From Gammaproteobacteria bacterium (GTDB taxonomy: Bacteria; Pseudomonadota; Gammaproteobacteria; Coxiellales; Coxiellaceae), in assembly GCA_022600315.1 (NCBI GenBank), contig JAHZKQ010000280.1, positions 1-6,251 on the forward strand: DNA of 6,251 nt. The letters run 5' to 3'. Position 1 is the first letter of the stretch. Every line of letters begins with the position of its first letter. A program made the translations under genes and the position numbers. Positions 1 through 4,589 of the stretch are shown here, piece by piece. The notes under the pieces are model-generated. The model was given only the letters and a program-made list of their open reading frames with translations. It did not search any database and was not told the DNA's origin.

Positions 1-1164
1 ATTAAAGATATTTTTACTAGAGTAGGATATAAGTTTTCCGCTTGGGGGGTAGAGGATGATCCACATTCAGGTGTGGCTAATTTATTAATGCCGGCGCCCG
101 ACCCTAAAAGCCTAAAATTATTGAGTGGAGTTTTTGCAAACTTAATTAATAAGAATGTAAGCTTTAATGAGATTTCTAAGCTATTAAATTTACCACCAGA
201 ATTTTTAACGCTCTACCAAAGTAAATTATTGCAGCATAGTGCCGGGGCGCGGGCTTATTTTGCAAGCAGCGAGGATCGTCATTATTACTTGCTTACCGAT
301 CGTATTCCTTGGGGTAAATTACGTAAGCTGCTGCAAGAGCCTATTAAGGAATCTTGTTGGCAAGCTTATGTTGAAAGTCGAGGTTTGTGGCAAGGCTTTA
401 AAGATTCTGTAAAGCGTGCAACGTTTTCCTTAGGGTTTTGGGTGCCAAATATTTTATTGTTTGCTGGTGGCTTAACTGCACGTGGTGTGACAGGCTCCAA
501 TTTTGCGCTTGATGATGTTGGTGCCGGTGCTGCTGCTGTACTGGATTACAGTGTTTTATATTTTGTGTTGCCATACTTTCAGCGTGCGGTGGAGCTTGTG
601 TCAGCCAAGCATGAGTTATTTAGTTTACCTAAGGAAGTCAGAACAATTTTAACTGAGTTTGAAACTTCTTTGCAGGCAACAACTATAAACTTTACCCAAG
701 AAGATTTAAAACAAGCTTTATTAAAGTTAATGAACTTGCATGCAATTGATCCTCAAAAACACCCCGTTTATCAACCGCAAGCAAAACCTGGGTCTTGTTT
801 ATCTGCCTTAAAAACTCGAGTATGGTCAGCACCAGGTTATTCCTTTTTGACATTGGTTTCGGCAGCGATCGCCGGTTTTGCGGCTTATGAAGTGGCGCCA
901 GTATTGGCAAATTGGGATGACGGACTTAATGAAAGTTTTAGCAAAACTGTGATTGAAGTGGGTGGGCCAATAGTGGCGACGATTAGTGGTGTTGTGTTAT
1001 TAGAAATTGGACGTCGCGCATCACTTGCCGCTAAGACTGCCGCTAATAATTTAACTCGAATTGTTAACGGGGTCAGTTCGATGTTATTTGCTCAATCTAA
1101 GCCTGTAAATAAAGCTTTAAGTCAGCGTTCATCGGAGCCTTCAGGAGCTTTCTTATCAGTTTAG
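1..1164 (+). CDS. Multi-hairpin membrane protein of unknown function (5'-partial)
   Basis: I do not recognise the family. The reading frame is open to the first base of the window, so the true start is probably upstream. GTG at 73 and ATG at 88 are the first in-frame candidates inside, but neither has a well-spaced Shine-Dalgarno site (the nearest, AGAGG at 51-55, is 17 bases from the GTG). Counting from GTG 73, residues 1-115 are soluble, with a charged/aromatic stretch near 66-110. Hydrophobic segments follow at about 117-137 and 149-170 (first hairpin), then a soluble linker of about 85 residues, then segments at about 257-279 and 294-311 (second hairpin). A basic stretch (GRRASLAAK) comes next, and the tail is rich in Ser, Pro and Gln. 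There is no signal peptide in the visible part. Three in-frame stops (TAG TGA TAG) end the gene. A small exported protein gene follows after 31 bases. The architecture resembles the 514-residue protein at 4590. An inner-membrane protein or a secreted membrane-active effector are both possible; neither is shown. Confidence 0.8.
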   Translation: MKDIFTRVGYKFSAWGVEDDPHSGVANLLMPAPDPKSLKLLSGVFANLINKNVSFNEISKLLNLPPEFLTLYQSKLLQHSAGARAYFASSEDRHYYLLTDRIPWGKLRKLLQEPIKESCWQAYVESRGLWQGFKDSVKRATFSLGFWVPNILLFAGGLTARGVTGSNFALDDVGAGAAAVLDYSVLYFVLPYFQRAVELVSAKHELFSLPKEVRTILTEFETSLQATTINFTQEDLKQALLKLMNLHAIDPQKHPVYQPQAKPGSCLSALKTRVWSAPGYSFLTLVSAAIAGFAAYEVAPVLANWDDGLNESFSKTVIEVGGPIVATISGVVLLEIGRRASLAAKTAANNLTRIVNGVSSMLFAQSKPVNKALSQRSSEPSGAFLSV

Positions 1165-1195
1165 TGATAGAATATAAATCTTAAAGGAGATCATT

Positions 1196-1720
1196 ATGAA
1201 AAAAATTACGCAACAACTTGTAATAAGTTTGTTAACTTTACTGTGTATGCCACTGGCAGCGATGGCAGCGATAAATCAAAAAACTCACTCACCGCAGGAC
1301 TTTGTCCAATTTGCAAAAACCGCAAACTTTAAGCATTCAAATACGCAATGGCATAGCGTACAATTAAATGGTGTGGATTATAAAACCTTATGGTTTACCG
1401 ATCGCCCAGGCCGTAAGGCCGGTTGGATAGCGACCCAAGCCTTTATTAAAAATTGGATGGGACACGATCAAAAACCGTCTGCAGATTTCTTGCCAAATGC
1501 CACGCTAGTAGGGCATACCAAAAATGGCAAAGAAGTTGTATTGGTGATGACATTAACTAAACCTCAATATAATGCCACTAAGCACAGCTTAACTTATCAA
1601 TTTAAATATATTTACCAAAATAAAATGATGATGCAGCAAGATATGCAGCTTAACCATATAGCGATATTTGTTGACGCGATTAATATCACAACCTGTATTA
1701 ATCCTTTTTGTGGTATCTAG
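1196..1720 (+). CDS. Small secreted/periplasmic protein, uncharacterised
   Basis: This is a 174-residue protein with a classical Sec signal peptide: MKK at the N-terminus, a hydrophobic core at about 8-21, and a likely cleavage after Ala24 (AMA, then A). Cys17 is not in a lipobox because Leu precedes it, so a lipoprotein is unlikely. The mature part of about 150 residues has only two cysteines, C167 and C172, in the last eight residues, which could form a small disulphide loop. Blocks such as WFTDRPGRKAGW (residues about 66-77), PNATLVG and a later T-x-P-x-Y segment ending in a predicted beta strand recall, from memory, a widespread family of short uncharacterised exported proteins; I cannot name it. 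The start is secure: AAAGGAGA at 1183-1190 lies five bases before the ATG. The 31-base gap to the upstream gene allows co-transcription. A hairpin at 1733-1768 may end the transcript. Confidence 0.85.
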   Translation: MKKITQQLVISLLTLLCMPLAAMAAINQKTHSPQDFVQFAKTANFKHSNTQWHSVQLNGVDYKTLWFTDRPGRKAGWIATQAFIKNWMGHDQKPSADFLPNATLVGHTKNGKEVVLVMTLTKPQYNATKHSLTYQFKYIYQNKMMMQQDMQLNHIAIFVDAINITTCINPFCGI

Positions 1721-1732
1721 TTGCAGTTTTGC

Positions 1733-1775
1733 AAGCCTCCAAACGAGTTTTTACTAGCTTGGAGGCTTTGGCCTC
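1733..1775 (+). terminator. Hairpin after the exported-protein gene, possible imperfect terminator
   Basis: A perfect 10-bp stem, AAGCCTCCAA (1733-1742) with TTGGAGGCTT (1759-1768), encloses a 16-base loop. Only three T residues follow, so it is not a textbook rho-independent terminator on the plus strand, and the minus strand has no U-rich tail either. The right arm can instead pair with bases 1771-1775 (GAGGC, loop TTTG, GCCTC), so two mutually exclusive hairpins are possible. It sits 12 bases after one stop codon and just before the next promoter-like box, which suits a gene boundary. Confidence 0.4.
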
Positions 1776-1777
1776 GT

Positions 1778-1783
1778 TATAAT
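1778..1783 (+). promoter_or_regulatory. Perfect -10 box abutting the rhomboid start codon
   Basis: TATAAT matches the sigma70 -10 consensus in all six positions. With normal geometry the transcript would begin at about 1790-1791, that is at the ATG. No convincing -35 box lies 16-18 bases upstream (the best candidate positions read TAGCTT or AGCTTG), and there is no extended -10 TG. The call therefore rests on the -10 box and its position alone. Confidence 0.45.
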
Positions 1784-1790
1784 ATCCGCC

Positions 1791-2372
1791 ATGGAAGTTT
1801 TAAAAACATTATTAACCGCTTTTGATATTATGAAAGCCAACGCGCCATATGTGTTGGCTATTATCGGTGCGTTGTGGGTAATCCAGCTCATTAACGCGGC
1901 TTGTAAATATCGCCTAAATATCTTAGGCATCTATCCACGCCGGATTCCAGGTTTAATCGGTATTGTGTGTTCACCATTATTGCATGGCAACGCCAAGCAT
2001 TTATTCTTAAATTCCTTTCCGTTATTTATTTTAGGTTGTTTTGTTATGGTGTATGGCGTGCCGATTTTTTGGCAGGTGACCTTTATGGTGGCACTCATGA
2101 CAGGTTTCGCGGTGTGGGTTTTTGGGCGCAAGGCCATGCATATTGGTGCCAGTGGTATTATTATGGGGTATTTCGGGTTTTTATTGGCGACCGCTTATCA
2201 TCAGCATTCTGCAATTGCGATTGTCTCGGTGGTGGTGTGCTTATTTTATTTAGGGAGTTTGTTGCTCAGTGTAATTCCACAGCGTGGTGAGGCGTCATGG
2301 GAAGCACATCTTTTTGGGCTTTTAAGTGGGTTGGTATCAAGCTATCTATTATCGGCTGGGTTTCGGCTATAA
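1791..2372 (+). CDS. Rhomboid family intramembrane serine protease
   Basis: This 193-residue polytopic membrane protein has about six hydrophobic segments (roughly 20-37, 71-88, 92-111, 117-135, 141-160 and 171-189). Rhomboid hallmarks appear in order: the HxxxxHxxxN pattern (H65, H70, N74) at the start of the second segment; the GASG motif with nucleophile Ser121; and the catalytic His173 in EAHLFGLLSG. With the Ser-His dyad and the oxyanion-side His/Asn present, an active protease that cuts substrates within the inner membrane is expected; the substrate cannot be read from sequence. The length fits the compact six-segment bacterial form without extra cytosolic domains. The preceding in-frame stop is TAG at 1755-1757 and no ATG, GTG or TTG lies between, so ATG 1791 is the first possible start. 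It has no Shine-Dalgarno site but has TATAAT at 1778-1783, which suggests a leaderless mRNA. Internal Met14 also lacks a ribosome site. Confidence 0.9.
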   Translation: MEVLKTLLTAFDIMKANAPYVLAIIGALWVIQLINAACKYRLNILGIYPRRIPGLIGIVCSPLLHGNAKHLFLNSFPLFILGCFVMVYGVPIFWQVTFMVALMTGFAVWVFGRKAMHIGASGIIMGYFGFLLATAYHQHSAIAIVSVVVCLFYLGSLLLSVIPQRGEASWEAHLFGLLSGLVSSYLLSAGFRL

Positions 2373-2436
2373 ATTATCTGGCTAAAATAAACCAGACTTT
2401 AGAATCATAAGCTTATATATTATTTAAATCAAAGAG

Positions 2437-2465
2437 TTGACTATTTTAAGCTGGAATCTTAAAAT
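2437..2465 (+). promoter_or_regulatory. Promoter of the ATPase-SDR operon, leaderless geometry
   Basis: TTGACT (2437-2442, five of six to TTGACA) and TAAAAT (2460-2465, five of six to TATAAT) are separated by exactly 17 bases. The predicted transcription start is base 2472, the A of the ATG. The promoter lies inside a perfect inverted repeat, so the opposite strand carries a similar pair: CTGACT, 17 bases, TAAAAT. The rest of the 99-base gap (2373-2436) is very AT-rich, with a short 10-bp palindrome (ATAAGCTTAT, 2407-2416) and nothing else I can support. Confidence 0.65.
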
Positions 2466-2470
2466 AGTCA
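2438..2470. repeat. Perfect 13-bp inverted repeat over the ATPase promoter
   Basis: TGACTATTTTAAG (2438-2450) and CTTAAAATAGTCA (2458-2470) are exact reverse complements separated by seven bases (CTGGAAT). The repeat ends two bases before the ATG at 2472. It covers nearly all of the -35 box and the whole -10 box, the layout of an operator for a dimeric regulator. In a transcript reading through from the rhomboid gene it would form a stem-loop directly against the start codon. A terminator is less likely because no T-run follows. Confidence 0.85.
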
Positions 2471-2471
2471 G

Positions 2472-3671
2472 ATGATGATTGAACGAGACATTACTGGTTC
2501 CCTGTTAAGCTCCCAAAGTATGGTGCAGATTATTATGGGTCCAAGACAGTGTGGTAAAAGCACATTGCTGGCTCATCTTAAGCCAGATTGGCAGCAGATT
2601 ACTTTAGATGATTTGCGCTTACGTGAATTGGCCGACCGAGATCCACAATTTTTTTTAGAACAGTTTCCACCGCCATTAGTTATTAACGAGGCACAATATG
2701 CGCCAAATTTATTTTCAGCCATTAAACAGTGGGTCGATCAATTAAAGTTAAAACGTTTACAACAGTCAGACCCCATCGATCCAGCGCTGATTTATATGAC
2801 GGGTTCTAATCAGATTTTTATGGACAAACACGTTAAAGAAAGTTTGGCAGGACGTGCGCGTTATTATGAGCTAAACACTTTGTCGGTTCATGAAATCCTT
2901 AATTATGCGCCAGATACTTCGATAAAAACCATTTTATTTAAAGGCGGTTGGCCTGAGTTATATATTGATTCAAACATTTCTGTGATTAATTATTTAAATG
3001 ATTATGTTCGTAGTTATGTTGAAAAAGACATAGTGTTATCAGCAGGCGTGCAAAAGCTGACTGAGTTTCATACTTTATTAGGGTTGGTTGCTGCGCGTAC
3101 AGGTCAATTATGTGATTATACATCGCTGGCAAATGCCAGTGGTATTCGTTCAGTCACAATAAAAGAATGGTGTAGTATCTTAGCGCGCTGCAATATTGTG
3201 GCCTTCCTTTTGCCTTATGCAACTAATTTAAATAAACGCTTAATTAGGGCGCCTAAATTATATTTTTTAGATACGGGTTTAGCTGCTAGATTGCAGGGCT
3301 GGTCAGAGTCACAGCCTTTATTGCAAAGTCCTCAGGCGGGTGCTTTATTTGAGACTTTAGTGTTTGTAGAAATTAAAAAATATATCACTAATTTTGCTAA
3401 AGACTGGAAGCTTTGGTTGTGGCGGACTAAGGATCAAGAAGAAATTGACTTTCTAATCGAAACATCGCCGGGCACCGTGCATGCGTTTGATGCTAAGCTT
3501 GCTATTCATGGTGCAAGACCAAGTCGTTTGCCGCCTGCTTTTCAAAAGTTATTTCCAGAGACTAAGCAGCTTAATATTGTGAGTTTTGGTGGTGATAAAC
3601 TTAAAGTTTCAAAGGACTGTCAGATTATCCCGTTGACTAAATTAGTTGAGTTTTTAGATACTTTAGATTAA
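2472..3671 (+). CDS. ATP-binding protein, AAA_14 plus DUF4143 architecture
   Basis: This 399-residue protein matches the AAA_14/DUF4143 family, which is common in bacteria and archaea and has no settled function. The N-terminal ATPase has Walker A GPRQCGKST (23-31, Lys29), a Walker B region LVINEAQ (69-75), a sensor-like TGSNQ (110-114) and SLAGRAR with a probable arginine finger (124-130). The family usually has Asp-Glu at the end of the Walker B strand; here it is Asn72-Glu73 (AAC codon), which may weaken magnesium binding. The C-terminal half (about 175-345) is DUF4143-like. It ends with FE at 293-294, EEIDF with Asp326, and FDAK with Asp340 and Lys342, a pattern reminiscent of PD-(D/E)xK nuclease folds. 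The start is ATG 2472 (ATG ATG in tandem). An in-frame TAA at 2460-2462 rules out an upstream start, and the ATPase core begins within 20 residues. There is no Shine-Dalgarno site. The SDR gene follows 13 bases after the stop, implying one operon. Confidence 0.88.
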   Translation: MMIERDITGSLLSSQSMVQIIMGPRQCGKSTLLAHLKPDWQQITLDDLRLRELADRDPQFFLEQFPPPLVINEAQYAPNLFSAIKQWVDQLKLKRLQQSDPIDPALIYMTGSNQIFMDKHVKESLAGRARYYELNTLSVHEILNYAPDTSIKTILFKGGWPELYIDSNISVINYLNDYVRSYVEKDIVLSAGVQKLTEFHTLLGLVAARTGQLCDYTSLANASGIRSVTIKEWCSILARCNIVAFLLPYATNLNKRLIRAPKLYFLDTGLAARLQGWSESQPLLQSPQAGALFETLVFVEIKKYITNFAKDWKLWLWRTKDQEEIDFLIETSPGTVHAFDAKLAIHGARPSRLPPAFQKLFPETKQLNIVSFGGDKLKVSKDCQIIPLTKLVEFLDTLD

Positions 3672-3684
3672 ACAGGAACGCAGC

Positions 3685-4416
3685 ATGGCAAACAAAAAAA
3701 CAGCGCTTATCACCGGCGCGAGTCGCGGAATTGGTTATGTGATTACCGATGAATTATTAGCGCAAAATTATCAAGTGGTGATGCTCGCGCAAAATCAAGC
3801 GGGGCTTGATAAAGCGGCTAAGCATTTAGCTGAAAAGCACCAGCTTGCTAAAGCAGATTATCCATTAACTTATAGTGTAGATGTAAGTGATTATGAAAAA
3901 GTAAATGAGGCAATTGCGAAAATTCTTCAGCAGATGGATCATATTGATGTCTTGGTTAATTCTGCCGGCATTATTTTCAGAGGCGCGAGTGAAGTCAGTT
4001 ATGAAGATTTTGATCGGGTGCAAAAAGTGAATGTGTATGGCGTTTTTAATGTGTGCAAGGCCGTGATTCCTAGCATGAAAGCGCGCGGTGAAGGATACAT
4101 TATTAATTTATCTTCACGTGCCGGTAAGCGAGGTTTAGCCGCTTCTGGGGTGTATGCCAGTTCTAAATTTGCCGTGACCGGTTTAAGTCAATCACTATTT
4201 AAAGAGTTATTGCCATTTGGGGTGCGGGTCAGTTGGCTTTGCCCGAGTGTGGTAGCCACCGATATGACGGCGGGTTTTGACATGGCAGATCAAGAAAAAA
4301 TTCAAGCCACGGATATCGCTAAAACAGTGCGTTTATTGCTGGAGTTATCACCCAATGCTCTCATTCCCGAGGTGGAAGTATATTGCAAGACCTTAGAGCT
4401 TAGAAGTGCCTTGTAA
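3685..4416 (+). CDS. Short-chain dehydrogenase/reductase (SDR), FabG-like
   Basis: This 243-residue classical SDR is a cytosolic NAD(P)-dependent oxidoreductase with a Rossmann fold. The cofactor motif TGASRGIG is at 10-17. Asp66 lies in a DV pair that contacts adenine, and NSAG is at 92-95. The catalytic tetrad is complete: Asn116 (KVNVYG), Ser144 (NLSS), Tyr157 and Lys161 (YASSK). Arg14 in the glycine loop favours NADP. The Arg often seen after the second strand is Gln36, and the usual PG motif after the sixth strand is Pro187-Ser188. Length is normal for the family. The substrate cannot be inferred: a 3-oxoacyl-ACP reductase or a short-chain alcohol/ketone reductase would both fit. The C-terminus (PEVEVYCKTLELRSAL) is not one I can tie to a subfamily. 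AGGA at 3674-3677, seven bases before the ATG, supports the start. It lies 13 bases after the ATPase gene and is probably translated from the same mRNA. Confidence 0.92.
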   Translation: MANKKTALITGASRGIGYVITDELLAQNYQVVMLAQNQAGLDKAAKHLAEKHQLAKADYPLTYSVDVSDYEKVNEAIAKILQQMDHIDVLVNSAGIIFRGASEVSYEDFDRVQKVNVYGVFNVCKAVIPSMKARGEGYIINLSSRAGKRGLAASGVYASSKFAVTGLSQSLFKELLPFGVRVSWLCPSVVATDMTAGFDMADQEKIQATDIAKTVRLLLELSPNALIPEVEVYCKTLELRSAL

Positions 4417-4439
4417 GTCAGAATATTCCTTACTATAAT
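4411..4439 (+). promoter_or_regulatory. Sigma70-like promoter overlapping the SDR stop codon
   Basis: TTGTAA (4411-4416, four of six) and a perfect TATAAT (4434-4439) are separated by 17 bases. The -35 box is made of the last sense codon and stop codon of the SDR gene. Transcription would start near 4445-4446, only about 12 bases before the terminator stem at 4457, giving an RNA of about 40 bases unless polymerase reads through into the 4590 gene. Confidence 0.5.
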
Positions 4440-4456
4440 GTCCGATCTGTACGTTC

Positions 4457-4488
4457 AGTACCCCCAATCTATGGGGGTATTTCTTTAT
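4457..4488 (+). terminator. Rho-independent terminator after the SDR gene
   Basis: The stem TACCCCC (4459-4465) pairs with GGGGGTA (4473-4479) around a seven-base loop, extendable by a G-U and an A-U pair at the base. The T-rich tail TTTCTTTATT follows directly. This is the strongest terminator in the window. It is expected to end the ATPase-SDR transcript and to separate it from the membrane-protein gene at 4590. Confidence 0.85.
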
Positions 4489-4512
4489 TATCGCTAGATT
4501 AAGCGATATAAT
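4489..4512 (+). promoter_or_regulatory. Second -10 box with overlapping inverted repeat, upstream of the 4590 gene
   Basis: TATCGCT (4489-4495) and AGCGATA (4502-4508) form a perfect 7-bp inverted repeat with a six-base spacer. The right arm runs into a perfect TATAAT (4507-4512). The -35 region is poor (TTTATT at 4484-4489, 17-base spacer). The predicted start near 4519 would give a 5' leader of about 70 bases before the ATG at 4590. The repeat is positioned like a repressor operator. It lies just after the terminator, so this is the likelier promoter for the downstream gene. Confidence 0.45.
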
Positions 4513-4589
4513 GGCGAGCAGTACTAAATGAATTAATTGATATTGGATGTTTGGAAAAGGACTTTGCAAAAAGCTTAAGGTTTTATTAG

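Noticed and set aside
692..910. Minus-strand ORF inside the first membrane-protein gene
   Set aside because: It is antisense to a longer coding frame with clear membrane-segment structure and has no domain or ribosome site of its own.
73..1164. Treating GTG at 73 as the true start of the first gene
   Set aside because: The frame stays open to base 1 without a stop, and no ribosome site is correctly spaced before 73, so the gene is better described as cut by the window edge.
1150..1178. Promoter before the exported-protein gene (TATAAA at 1173-1178)
   Set aside because: The matching -35 position reads TTCTTA, a weak match. Transcription would start inside the Shine-Dalgarno site, which makes no sense for a gene with such a strong ribosome site.
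1931..2290. Alternative-frame ORFs on both strands inside the rhomboid gene
   Set aside because: The rhomboid frame carries all catalytic motifs; the others have no recognisable domain or ribosome site and are shadows.
2377..2402. Short stem after the rhomboid gene (TCTGG with CCAGA), with CTAAA/TTTAG able to form a pseudoknot
   Set aside because: Stems are only five base pairs, AT-rich in part, and have no T-tail. They are expected by chance in this composition.
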